From Fusarium oxysporum f. sp. lycopersici 4287 (lineage: Eukaryota; Ascomycota; Sordariomycetes; Hypocreales; Nectriaceae), in assembly GCF_000149955.1 (NCBI RefSeq), contig NC_030990.1, forward strand, positions 4,267,482 through 4,331,481: 64,000 bases of DNA, read 5' to 3'. The position numbers and the translations under genes are program-made. Positions 44,701-56,231 of this stretch are shown one piece after another (within the stretch, counting starts at the first letter, position 1; each line of letters opens with the position of its first letter). Below the pieces are notes generated by a model. The model saw only the letters and a list, made by a program, of their open reading frames with translations, had not been told where the DNA came from and made no database searches.

Positions 44701-45978
44701 CCACAGGATAATGAGAGGCGCCTGATTCAAACCGGGAATGGGGAACTTTGGCCAGATGTTCCGAAGACGATCTGTCAGCGGACATTCAGGCGGTTCTGGA
44801 TCAAAGATCGGAGCATCGAGAAGCATTGTATCGAACTCATTCATTTCTGGCAGGCTTGAGTAGGCTGTCGCGGGACTGCTGGATCGAACTATGCCTGCTC
44901 TCTTCAAGTCAACTTGACTTCGGATCGGCTGAGGCATTGATAGAACTGGAAGCCTTGGCTCTTCCACGGGCTTATCATCATCAGTGAGATCGATGACAGG
45001 CTCTGGGGGCGTTCGATCCCCATACCTTCGAAATGAAGGCGGTTTCGGCGGATCAATGTCATTGCGATTTTCCTCGCTTGGCGGCTCGTACGCAAATCTC
45101 CGAATGCTTTGAGAGAAAGGAACCTGAATGTCTTTCGATGATGTCGCATTGCTACTGAACGAAGGTTGAGTGCTCTGAAACGGATGCTGAGATCTTTTGA
45201 ACGAGGTGTTTGTCACTGTAGTTGCCTGGGTACTCGGCGCATAGTCATTTGTGGAAACAGTTGGAGCCAGTGAAACTTTACTAAAATTAAATGACCTTAT
45301 GCCAAACGACAATGGCTGAGTGCTGGCAAATGATGTGGTGGCGGAATTGACTATGCCATTGGTGAAGGACGATGTACCTGCGCCTCTAGCGGGCCGTCCC
45401 GTTGATAGACGGCTACTGGAGGCCACCGCTCTAGAGCGAACTGGGATACTGTCAATGCTTTCACACGCAGGAGAACCCTCGAAAGATTTTCTAGATTTCT
45501 TTGAGCTAGGATCAGGGAATTCATCAGACTTGCGCTTCGAGTACTTGGAACGCTGGCGATTTGCAATATTGTCGTCTTTGAGCAACTGCAGCAGAAAGTT
45601 CTGTAGCTCAGCCCGCTCCTCTGAAGTCAAGCGGGCATGTGGATGGTGTGGGCCAAAGGACTTGCTCGGGGCCGTATCAGGGTCAGCGCGGGGCTTCCGG
45701 ATCCAATTCTTGAGATGCTCGTCTGCCTGCTCACGGAAGCGAGTCAGACATATCGCGAGACGGTTGGGATCCTGGAACTTGAGTCGATATGCGCATAAGT
45801 AGATGTGTTCGCTTCGCTCTTGGTCTCCATTGCGATGCTGTTGCCGGCGCTTACTGGGCGACAGAGTTATGTCAGGGATGTGAAGCTGAAGCTGAAAATC
45901 AGTGCTGAGTGAGCGAACTGTGCGATCGAGTTCGTCTTTGGCTGGCTCTCCTTTCCTGGACGAGAGCTGACTAGCCAT
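41762..45978 (-). CDS. RNA-dependent RNA polymerase (QDE-1-like, RNA silencing)
   Basis: Two exons, 45978-43968 and 43914-41762, give 1,387 residues, close to Neurospora QDE-1. The intron joins LALS to LSKTVPTIVIEP, restoring a conserved block that neither single frame contains. The catalytic loop GGDYDGD lies at about residues 1004-1010 and carries the metal-binding aspartates of cellular RdRPs. The N-terminal 350 residues are disordered and Ser-rich with a Lys-rich patch (KSDEFPDPSSKKSRKS) and the motif PVIDLTDDD (327-335), a SUMO-interaction-like sequence. The enzyme should make double-stranded RNA in quelling-type silencing, acting in the nucleus or cytoplasm. Splice donor is GTCAGT; acceptor AG at 43915. 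Confidence 0.9.
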
Positions 45979-47089
45979 GACGACCGGTGCCAGAACCCAA
46001 GAATGAGAGATGCAAAACGGGTTGAAACGGTCAAATGAGTGAGTGAGGAATAGGGAGCGATCATGAGAGCCTAGAGTCAGTTAAAATTAGCGTGCAACAA
46101 CTGATACGGGAGACCGCTCTCAGCTTGCGCTGTGCAGAGGCTCAGCCCGCCAGAGCTGCAGGCCGTACAATTTTGATTGAAGTGTCCCTTAACAAACGGA
46201 ATACTTCATAAACGTTTGAGCTCTTGGGCTCGTTGTCGAAAGTGTTCAAACGGCTGCAACGGTAGTTCTGGTCCTGAAAGACGGTGGTCGTTCGTTGCAA
46301 CAAAGGAGCTCTAATCAGTAAATTAATACACAGCCTCGTGAACCAAATTGAGTCCAATGCTGGATCATGCAAGAACAAATTGGTTATCACAAAAAATATG
46401 GTGATTGGACAGGGCAGCATGGGCGAGCGCAGTTCTCGGAGAAAAGTTAAGGGACATGCGACAGGCAGTGAATGGTAGGCCTCCACGCAAAAGAAAAAGA
46501 AAGACAGGACAACAAAAAAGGACGAGAGGAAGAGCGATTCATGGTAGACTGAAGTTGTATTGACTGGGCGCTAATAGGAACTGTTGATAATTGTGAAAAT
46601 GAAGCTGATCATGATAGACAACTGACTATTCAATCGTGTTCTCTTGTCTCTTTACCCTAGAGGCGACATCATGCGATGACTGGCTGTGGCTTGCCTCGCG
46701 GATTCGGCCTCAGTTTATCCGACCGGTGGCTTCGGGATGTCGGTTCTCATACCGGTCTCGTGCCCATCCAGCAGCCAACCATAGAGACCAGAGGCAGAGA
46801 ATCGAAAGGTCAAAAGATCAGCCGCCAAGTACATTCTTCCCCTTCTTTGTTACCTTATTAATACCATCCCGATCCTAACTAAAACCAATTCGAAAGCCGA
46901 ACCGGCCCCGCTCGTCAGCACCGCAATCTTCCCCTCCTTCGCCCGCTCTCTTATCGCTATCGCATGGGAGACTCTCGGAGTTCGGCATTCGTAAACCCTC
47001 ATCTGCAATCATAACATCACATCGCAATTGCTATCGCGACCTTTGTTTGGCTCCACGGCTCGTCTCTGAGCCCATATCCCCGATTCACC
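45979..47089. other. Divergent intergenic region between the RdRP and a Zn2Cys6 regulator
   Basis: No gene recognised. The two flanking genes diverge, so both promoters lie here. No clear repeats or TATA elements were singled out. Confidence 0.35.
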
Positions 47090-49737
47090 ATGGCTGAGAA
47101 CCCTAGCCCAGATGAGCGGGTAGCCATTGATGACCTGACCCCAGAGGAGGCCAATCGAATCATACATTCCCATCGCAAGGTTCGCTACGGTAAGAGATGT
47201 TGTGAATAACCTCAATTGGGGAAATCGATAGCTCATCATCACGTTAGGTACTGCATGTTGGCCTTGCCGCCAGAGAAAAGTCAAGTGCGACAATAAACAA
47301 CCTTGTGAAAACTGCGTCAAGAGAGAACACCCAAGACTATGTTCCTATAAGCCCAACCGCTCATCAACCTCAAAGCCATCAGGCTCTGGTGCACCTTCAG
47401 AAGCAAGTCAAGGCATCGCCAATCGCAAGAGGACACTTTCATTCTCAGAGGCTCCTCGCGACGAAGGAGTGCGCAAGGTTGAGCGACAGGACAGTTGGCC
47501 GCGCACCCTTGGTGAGTGTCCGAACATCCGGGTCATGCCACTGTTCATACGACTAATAAACAACACAGCAAGCATCGATGAACCTGAAGTTGCAGCAGAC
47601 CGCTACCTTGGGCAGAACAGTATTCCAGCACTACTGCGCGAGCAGTCCTCACCAGTTCACAAAGGCGAAGGTCTTGACATTCGACAAGACATGAGGTCCA
47701 TTCTCGGCTTGGACACATCAGCGCCTTTCCCGCTGATGTCGTCGCATCACCTTCAGAAATTGACACAGGATATATCCACCGAATTACCTTCCGACCGCGA
47801 GGTTATGAAGTGAGTATTCGCCTTTGCCCTCTGCTCAATTGCTGTGGCGAGATCGTAAGCTGACGAGCCATTCAGGCTGTTTCGCACATACAAGGAAATA
47901 CCTCAGCCGTTTTGGGGATTCGTTATGGACATTGATGACCTCGAGGCCAAGCTCATGACTTACCTGGAAGATCGTTCACGAAATGCGACAAACGGCATCA
48001 AGTCCACCAAACCCGTCACAGCATCATGGCTAGCAATACTCTTCGCCGTACTAGCCGTCGGATCACAGTACCACGAATCGCCATACCATATTCGCACCCG
48101 AGACTCTCAGCGCTTTATTCAGATATCATTTCACTTCCTCCGATTGGGCAACTTTCTTCTTCGGTAATGCAGCCTGCCAACTTTGACAACTTGGACTGAC
48201 ACATCGCAGACCCTCTTTTGACTCCATCCAAGCTCTTCTTCTAACGTGTTTCGTTCTTCTGAATGACATGAAGGCTGAAGCATCATGGGCGCTGATGGGA
48301 TTGACCTGTCGTCTTGCCCAGTCGCTCGGTCTACACCGAACACTGCGTAACGAAAGCCGCGATTGTACACCGCCAAACACCCAATCGAAAGAAATGGTGC
48401 GAAGAAGATTATGGTGGAGCGTTGTATGGCACGACACCTTGACGTCGCTTTCTTTTGACAGGTGAGTATTGGGTATCTCATGTTGATGGCTCACCTCTAA
48501 CGCTGTCAGATCTCCAATGACCAACTTCCCCTGCTGTCCGATCCCCGTCATGGCGCCGACACCAAACGGAAACTACTCATACCTCGAAACAATGTACCAT
48601 CTCATGGAAATCATTTCTCGTCGACTAAACCCCGACGACATGATGAGTGCTTCATACGCTCAAATCATCGACGACTGCGAAGCCGTAGAGACCCTTCGAA
48701 GCCGCACCGCACCACAATTACGAAACAAAGAAATCTGCAAGACAGCCCTCGACCGTCTGCAACACTTTGCAATCCGCCTCCACACATCATTTGTCATCTC
48801 CGTCGCATGTCGTCCGGCACTCCGAAAAGACAGCGAATTTGAACCTGAGCAACGAAAGACGCTAGCAGATCGCTGCAAAGACAACCTAACCGAAACCGTC
48901 AGGATGTTCCTCGCCATGCACCAGCTCTCCTCCATCCCAACGCGAAGCTGGGCCTTCACGTATCACGGCCTATCATCAGCTCTGCTCCTCGGCATACTAT
49001 GTGAGACAAAAACAGATCCAGAGGTTCGGCAGTTACAAGGGGATCTGATCGCTGCTCTCTCTGCCACTGCTGCCAAGGACGTTAGCTCCCCTGAGCCGCA
49101 TGTCATGACCACCGACAAGGACATTGAACTCTCCGGGCCTCTGTACCGCGCCCTCACGGCCCTCAAGAACATTTACGACCATGGCTCTATTGTCCCGTCA
49201 CATCTCAAGAAAGAAGGCGACGCCTCTGCCGCCGGCAGCGGGAGCCGGACGCCCCTTAACCCTTTTGGAAACCCAGGCCAACTTCCCGGAAATGGCAATT
49301 CAATGTTTCGCAACGTTTCCCAGAGCGCGGACCCCAGGGAGGACGCAGCGCTCGCTATGGCTGAGATGCAAAACGGAGGAGCTTCAATCCAAGACTTTCC
49401 AGGGTCAGTATTCTTTTCCCTTCCATCTGAACTGAACGTTTCTAAAAGTGTGTCTAGTCTTGCGTACGGTCAGCAGATGCCAAACGGAAACCTGAATCTC
49501 GACAGCATGAACGCCATGAACGTCGATCCTACACAATACATGGCTCCCATGGACCTCTACGAATCTATCTGGGGTGGTATGTCACTTCCCATCTGTCATA
49601 CTTCTGTTTTGACAAACCCCGAAAACTAACTCGCCACAGAATCGCCAGACCCGTGGAACACGGGAATGGACTCGTTGAACTTTGACTTCCTAGCCCAGCC
49701 ACCGCCAGGCCAGCCCCAGCAGCAGTTTTACTTTTGA
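47090..49737 (+). CDS. Zn2Cys6 fungal-specific transcription factor, many exons
   Basis: Exons: 47090-47189, 47248-47511, 47569-47809, 47876-48163, 48210-48461, 48510-49576 and 49640-49737. A probable extra intron at 49404-49457 reduces the product from 769 to 751 residues. The zinc cluster just after intron 1 reads ACWPCRQRKVKCDNKQPCENC, then VKREHPRLC: C-x2-C-x6-C-x5-C-x2-C-x8-C. The middle has a fungal_trans domain (WALMGLTCRLAQSLGLHR, RRRLWWSVVWHDTLTSLSFDR). The C-terminus is rich in Asn, Gln and Pro, as activation domains often are. Two introns are multiples of three (57 and 54 bases) without an in-frame stop, so retained-intron isoforms would stay in frame. Targets unknown; convergent with RIO1. 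Confidence 0.87.
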
Positions 49738-50402
49738 ACATAACCAATCCTGTTACAGTATCATCTACCGGGTGATGAACCTGTGGGGAGGTGAAATTTG
49801 AGAAATTTTGATCAGGTTGAGATTGTACGTTATCATGTAATGGCGTCAAAGGGGGAGGGTTAACATTTTGACTTTTTTCTATTTGAGTTGTAAAAAACAC
49901 AACTGAGCGATAAAATCAGGGCTTTTCATACATAATATTCAAGTCGTTACTCTTTTTTCCGGTGTGCTCGTCTTTGACCCCCCAAAAACCGAGGTCAGCC
50001 AAGCCTCATCCGGAGCTGTGAACCCTTTCCGTTCCGTTACGGGGAAGGGGGAGGCGGAAAAAATACAAATCGTCAGAGCTCTCTTTGATCGTTCAAAACG
50101 GACCCACGGAAAGGGGGAACGTTCAGATCGCCGCGGGAGCCAAAAGAACCGGAGGTTACACAGACCCCGAGGGGGAATGCTAAACCATCTCGGCGGTGAC
50201 ATCTCCGGGCGACGAATCAATGTCTTCATCATCCGATTGCAGTACCTGAGGGGGGAAAGGGTTGATATAAGCTTTTCGTGTTATTCCTCCTTCGGGCAAA
50301 GGGGCTTTTCTTTCTCGACGGCCCTGCGTCTCGACACAACGGTCCCTTGCCCGGAATGGGGAGAAAGCGAATAAGGAATCGCCAAGACTGAGCTGTTCAG
50401 GT
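49738..50402. other. Convergent intergenic spacer
   Basis: The 3' regions of the regulator and RIO1 genes meet here. No gene recognised. Several G-rich runs (GGGGGAGG, GGGGAAGGGGGAGG) lie between 49850 and 50330. Confidence 0.35.
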
Positions 50403-52091
50403 CTATTTCTTGCGACGGGACGAGGTGGCGACGATCTTCTTCTTTAGGTGCTTGGGCATCTTCTCCTTGCGCTTCTCGCGCTTAGCTTCCTTGACGGCTT
50501 GTTTATGGGCCTGGAGAGTTATTGGTCAGTCAAGTTCCTCGAGGAGAATGGGTGTTGAGATACAAACCTTCTTCTCATCCTTGTCCTCGAAGCGACGGCC
50601 GCGGGGAGGACCCTTTTCGAAGTTGGCCTCGTCGTTTGAGTCGCCTGAGAGAGATGCCCCTTCATCAGAGTCGGATGTGGAAGCTTGTTCCTCTTCGCCA
50701 TCTTCACCATCCTTCTTGGGAGCGATAACCTGGTCTGCCAGTAGATTACTGTAGACAAGGTCGTTACCTTCACCTTGTGTCACCTTCTGAGCATCCTTCT
50801 CAATATCGTAGACCTGCTCTAATGTCTGAGGAATGTACTGGTTTCTGAACACCTCATTGTCAACCTCGATCTGAGCAGCCTGGTCTTCACTTGTATCAGC
50901 GCGAGTCTCGTACAGAGTCTCGATCGCCTTGGCCATTTCTGGCTCCTCCACAGGACCCTCAGGGGTAGTGATGAAGTTGAAGATAGCGCGGTCAGCAAGC
51001 GTATCAACACCCTTGCGCCTAAAAAAGTCACCCACGTTCTTAATATCCATGCGCAGGAACTCAAGAGAGCGAGGGTGATCAGGCTCCACACTTTGCGAGA
51101 CGTCGATGATGTACAGCTTCTCCTTGTGGTAGAGAATGTTGTACTCGCTCAGATCGGCGTGGACAAGACGGCAGACCTGATAAATTCGGCGCATGATGCC
51201 AAGTAGCTGGACATAAAGCTTATACCACTGCTGATCGACATCGTCGCCCGTCAGAGTAGCGTCACGGAGGCGAGGATACGCCCAGCCCTTGCGGTCGCCG
51301 AGGAAGCCCATGACGAGAACGTGAAGCTTGAGGCTGATGGGCTCCGGGCAGGGAATACCAGCTGTGTAGATCCTTCGCAAGTTGCGGAATTCCTTCTCCG
51401 CCCAAAGTTTAACCATCTTTCTGTTGTTTCCCTTGTCAAAGCCACCCTTGAAACGGTGCTCACCGGTGATGTAACGCTCTCTGTCCTTGAAGCTGAGAAT
51501 GGCTGTCTTGTAGACCTTGATAGCTCTTTGGGTAGCTTCGCCGGTTTGATCATCGTGGAGGACGGCGCCGTAGACGTTGGCTTCTTTGCCGGTACTGATA
51601 GCACCGTGGACTTCGCTAACAAAGCCACGGTTGATCATCTGGAGAAGAATCATGCGGGTGCGCTGGTCGAGGACTTGTTCGCTGGTGGCGCGGTCGGCCT
51701 TGTCCTTGTCTTTCTCGACATCTTGTTTGACAGTGTCAAGACGAAGCTTGGCGGCGTGCTTTGAGAGGGCGGATACTTGGTCGTCGACGCTGGCAAAGGT
51801 GTTCGCAGTAGGTTTCTGCTGATTCGAGCGAGGAGCGGCGGCGCCGTCGGCATTGCGCTGACGGTTATAAGACTTGGTCAAATCGCCCGCATCAGCAGAC
51901 CACTCATTATCGTCGAAATCTTCCTCGAAAATATCGTCAAAGTCGTTATCGTCTTCTTGCTCGAGAACAGCACCGTCGTCTTTTTGGGTCTGTAGTTCGC
52001 GGGGTATTTCTTCTGTCTGTTCGTAGCCCTGGTTTGCTGTGTATTGGTAGGGAGGCTCGTGAGGAGCAGCAGGTCCTGCCGCGGGATCCAT
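50403..52091 (-). CDS. RIO1: Serine/threonine-protein kinase RIO1
   Basis: Two exons, 52091-50568 and 50510-50403, give 543 residues. The short second exon adds the Lys-rich tail (AHKQAVKEAKREKRKEK...) that RIO1 proteins carry. Motifs: flexible nucleotide loop STGKEANVY at 166-174, catalytic loop LVHADLSEYN with Asp313, and metal-binding Asp330 in IIDVSQSVEPDHP, which together mark RIO1 and not RIO2. The N-terminus is acidic (DNDFDDIFEEDFDD) and precedes the RIO domain. RIO1 is an atypical kinase/ATPase required for late cytoplasmic maturation of the 40S ribosomal subunit, so this is a core housekeeping gene. Confidence 0.96.
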
Positions 52092-53823
52092 GTTGAATAA
52101 TTTGCAATGGGATTTAGCGAGATTGCAAAATATGTCGGTTATGTTGGCGAAAACAAATTCGATGAAGGCGTTGTGGAATTTTTGTGCAACCTTGTTACCG
52201 CGGGGTTCAAAAAAACGTTATCTTATCAGTGGATGTGTCTACCAGGGTTCGCTCTAACGTTCTAAGATAATTCTCAGAAGATTTGAGAACTGTAATTGAA
52301 TTATATATATAGAAAAATTCACCTAGTTTTTCTCAATTTCTGCCCAGGCAGATTAATCATTTTTACTCATATTGATGATCTGGATAGTCTTAATTTCCCT
52401 TCTGCCTGATGTTTTCTTCTTCAAGGGGACTGTCAGTGGAGATGCCGCTGTATTTTGGTGAGTCATGGAGGGGTAATTTTCAGTGGAGGAGTCATGAGAT
52501 GAGCCATCGATGATGACTTCACATCGAGCCTCCACTGCCTTTGTCATCAAGTCTAATATCGTGAAGAGAGAAGCACGATTACCTCGAGAGTAAATGACTA
52601 TGAGCATCGTCACATCAGTAATTATTAGGCCCAAAGCAGAAAAGCTCAGACATGACTGTTAGGTGTAAAATTAGAGCTCGTAACGACGCATCTGTTTACA
52701 GTAATTCAATGAAGAAACTTGTGTGAGAGACTTGATTGGACCTCTAACTCTACTAAAAAGTCAAGAGCCTCAAAGCGGAAGGGACCGAGCCTTTGTTGAG
52801 CATTGACCAATGACTGCCACTTTACTCTCTTCGGAGCATTTCCCCCAGAATCGCAAGAGACGGCTCAAGCATCGTTTCAAACCTCAACACCACCGCTAAC
52901 ATCACCATATCGAGTCAGTGCATTCCCGCTCTCCGACAGCTCAAGCCACGAACATCTCTAGTTAGCACTAAGATGAGGTTATTTACCAAACTACGGAATC
53001 GACAACTTGGGATACGGGCCGGATGAGAGATTTCCGTCCAGAGGAACCTGAAGATTTTGCTGTCATACTATGACATAGGCGCCATTTACGACAGATTTAC
53101 GAAAGATGCAGGTACAGAACTGGGCATGAGTTTGAGCAAATTCGACCAAGACAGAAACAACGACATTGTTGTAGATCTAATGATCTATCAAGGGTACTTT
53201 CATCATCCCCGTCCCATCTTGTTCACCTGGTCCGTCGATCACCATGCCAAAAAAGGTCTCAGAGACATCGTTTCTGTCAGCCTCAAGCAGATTCTTCGCC
53301 GATAGACACGCACACACAAAACCCTGACAATTGGGGCGGCGCCTTCAACTTCAAGATGGGACCCTTTACGACAAACGCGGACAAATTAGACGCAGGAACC
53401 AGGAACCAAGAACCAAGAACGGACAGTTTGGGCCATGTTTCGGTCATGGCTGCTCTGCCGTACTCGTGGCATTCATTCTAGGGTCTAAAATGTCTAGTCC
53501 CAAGGCCCCGGAATGCAGATGCCAGGCCATACCATACTCGATCCAGATACATTCCACCCAAAATCATCGTCTTCATGGGCCACATTCCACATTAAGCTCT
53601 CCAGCATGGCTTCACTTAGCTCCATGCTTGCCCAGAATGCCATGCTATGGATCTCGAAGTGCCTGGAAATTGGCCTTTGCCCTCGATCCGGAACACTCAG
53701 CCCGCCTCATACAATGGATCGTTGCTGCTCCCATTGTCTTGAAATATCAGGCCTGACCCCCCGTCTATTTAATACATCTCTATCCAACGATCACAACTGT
53801 TTCTCACCCACCCATCTTTCACG
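52092..53823. other. Intergenic region with TATA-like element before the protease
   Basis: No gene recognised in 1.7 kb. TATTTAA at 53766-53772 lies 52 bases before the aspartic protease ATG and could be its TATA element. Confidence 0.4.
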
Positions 53824-55601
53824 ATGAAATTCAGCACGGTTTCCTTTCTCCTCCTCGCCGGCTGTAGTACGGGTATTCCTCATGAAATCCGTGGCGATGT
53901 CTACGAGGTGAAGAATCCATTCTCACCCAACGCTGTTGATCCGGAAGTTGAAGGAGTAAAGGGTCTGCAAAAAAGGGCAACAGACCCCAAAGGAGATCAA
54001 GCCCTCGTGGCACGTGGCGACGTGTACGAGGTCAAAAATCCCTTCTCACCTAATGCTGTTGACCCTGAGGTTGAAGGTGTGAAGGGTTTACAAGACCGGG
54101 ACATAAAACCCAGGGATGTATCCGATAACGACCATTTAGAGGCACGTGGCGATATCTATGAGGTCAAGAATCCTTTTTCGCCCAACGCTGTTGATCCAGA
54201 GGTTGAAGGAGTTAAAGGCCTGCAAGAGCGGGATATTGATCCCGAGGAACAAGAAGAGGAGGAGCTTGGCAAGACGCTTCGAGGTCGAGCTATTGATCAT
54301 GAGAATGATCCCGACTCGGCTCACCTCAAGCCTAGAGCTGGCGGAGAAAAGGTCAAGATGGACCAACTCACCAACACGCGTTACAAGAAGCCTCATGCCG
54401 AAATTGCCCTCATCCAGGCATACAACAAATATCGCAAGCCTTTACCCCCGAAGCTCAAAAAGATTGCTCAACATGAGGCTGACCTCATCAAAAACAAGCT
54501 TGGTTAGTCTCGCCACTTGGGTCAATGAACACGACTAACACTCGCCAGGAATGAAGGGTACTGCTTCGGCAACACCGCCTCAGTACTACGATTCACAGTA
54601 TGTAGTTCCTGTCAAGATTGGTACTCCAGCTCAACAAACATATCTGAACTTTGATACTGGCTCATCTGATCTGTAAGTTGCCTGTCTTTGGTCAAGAAAG
54701 GAGCATTGCTAATTGTCGCAGTTGGGTGTTTTCTACAGACACATATCAACCTGACCAAGCTGGTCACATTCTCTACAAGCCAGACAAGTCGACGACCTCT
54801 AAGCGACTAAACGGTCAGACTTGGAGTATTAAATACGGCGATGGCACTGGCGCCAGTGGCATTGTCTACACCGACAAGGTCCAAGTCGGAAAGACCTATG
54901 TCAACAAGCAGGCCGTTGAGTCTGCTACTGAAGTCTCGGATGGTATCGCCTCAGACAAGTTCTCGCACGGCATCATGGGTCTCGCCATGTCAAGCCTGAA
55001 CACTGTCCGACCTACACCTCAAAACACCTACTTCCAGAACGTGCAGAACAACTTAGCAGTTCCAGTCTTTACCGCCAATCTGCAGAAGGGCAAGGCTGGA
55101 AACTACAATTTTGGCTACATCGACCAGGGCGAGTATTACGGAAGTATTCAGTTCGCCAAGGTCAAGAAGGGCAGTCCTTGGTGGCAGATCAACATTGAGG
55201 GCTACCGCATCGCTGCGGGTGCACCGTGGCACAAGTACAACTATTCAGCCATCGTCGACACTGGCACCACACTTCTTCTTCTGCCCGGCGTTTTGACCAA
55301 CTTCTACTACAGAAAGGTCAAGGGCGCTTACATCGACCAAGACTACGGTGTCTGGGTATTCCCCTGCACATCCAAGCTCCCCAGCTTCTACTTTGGCTTC
55401 GGCAGCTACCAAGGCAAAGTCCCCGGAAACTACATCAACTACGGTCGTCTCACCAACACTGTCTGCTACGGTGGCATCCAGAGCTCCGACGGTATTGGAT
55501 TCGCCATTCTGGGCGACATCCTCCTCAAGGCGCAGTTCGTTGTCTTCGATCTCAAGGGTCAACGTGTTGGATTCGCCAACAAACTCACAATCAAGTCATA
55601 A
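53824..55601 (+). CDS. Secreted pepsin-family (A1) aspartic protease with triplicated motif in its pro-region
   Basis: Three exons, 53824-54502, 54549-54672 and 54722-55601, give 560 residues. A signal peptide (MKFSTVSFLLLAGCSTG) precedes an unusually long pro-region of about 215 residues. It contains three near-identical 27-residue units starting RGDVYEV or RGDIYEV at residues 23, 64 and 108. The pro-segment then shows the usual basic part (RYKKPHAEIALIQAYNKYRKP), and the mature enzyme starts near QYYDSQYVVPVKIGTP. Catalytic aspartates are Asp262 in DTGSSDLW (split by intron 2) and Asp447 in VDTGTTLLLLP; the flap is YGDGTGASG. It should be an extracellular endopeptidase active at acid pH. 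Basic sites (QKRAT near the first repeat, ARGD before repeats 2 and 3) could allow release of the repeat peptides; this is speculation. Confidence 0.92.
53890..54225 (+). repeat. Three-copy in-frame repeat in the aspartic protease pro-region
   Basis: Repeat units begin at 53890, 54013 and 54145, 123 and 132 bases apart. Each encodes 27 residues beginning RGD(V/I)YEVKNPFSPNAV and ending EVEGVKGLQ, identical except for one Val/Ile. At DNA level copies 1 and 2 differ by 14 bases in 13 of 27 codons, all synonymous; copies 1 and 3 have about ten synonymous and one conservative change. The linkers between them are unalike. Confidence 0.93.
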
Positions 55602-56231
55602 GGCTATTGTCATTCAATCACCGTTCTTTCGTGTCCATCATTCACTTCTACCTTAGTTAAACTACTACTGTTTTTCCTAGAGTCGTGAAATCATCATTGT
55701 TTTCGTTGCTGCATTGGGAAGCGTGGGCGTTCTTGTTGGATAAACCGTTGCCTGCATTTACTACTGTATAGCTGAAAGTCTAATAAAAAGCCGACCAGGC
55801 CTTTTCCGTATGAACTTGAATTTCTCGTCGGATAGAAAATGAAATAAACTCCATCATAATTCCGCATTTGTCATGTTTGCCCCTGGCTTGGAAAACATGG
55901 CTTGTCGTTGGAATTCGATGATTCGAGTGCCGGATATTGAGTGAGTGATGTGGATCATTGGCCAACAAGGATCTTGGCACTTAACCTTGTTTATTGATGA
56001 ATTATTCTTACAAATACAATACTAAAAATTGGAATATCCTCATGTTCTCGGAGTTTGATATGGAGATAGAGGAATTGCTTACACCCAACGCCAAGATCAT
56101 TCGTTCCCCCACAAAGGATCCGCAAAGATGCAGATCCAGCCTCAATTCTCGTCCCTTCCAAAGGTTGTATTCACGACGTAATACAGCACAAAATTAAACT
56201 ACAGCCTAAAATACTACTATTTCTTATAAAT
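55602..56231. other. Intergenic spacer
   Basis: No gene recognised. AT-rich near 56000-56040 and just before the next start. Confidence 0.3.
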
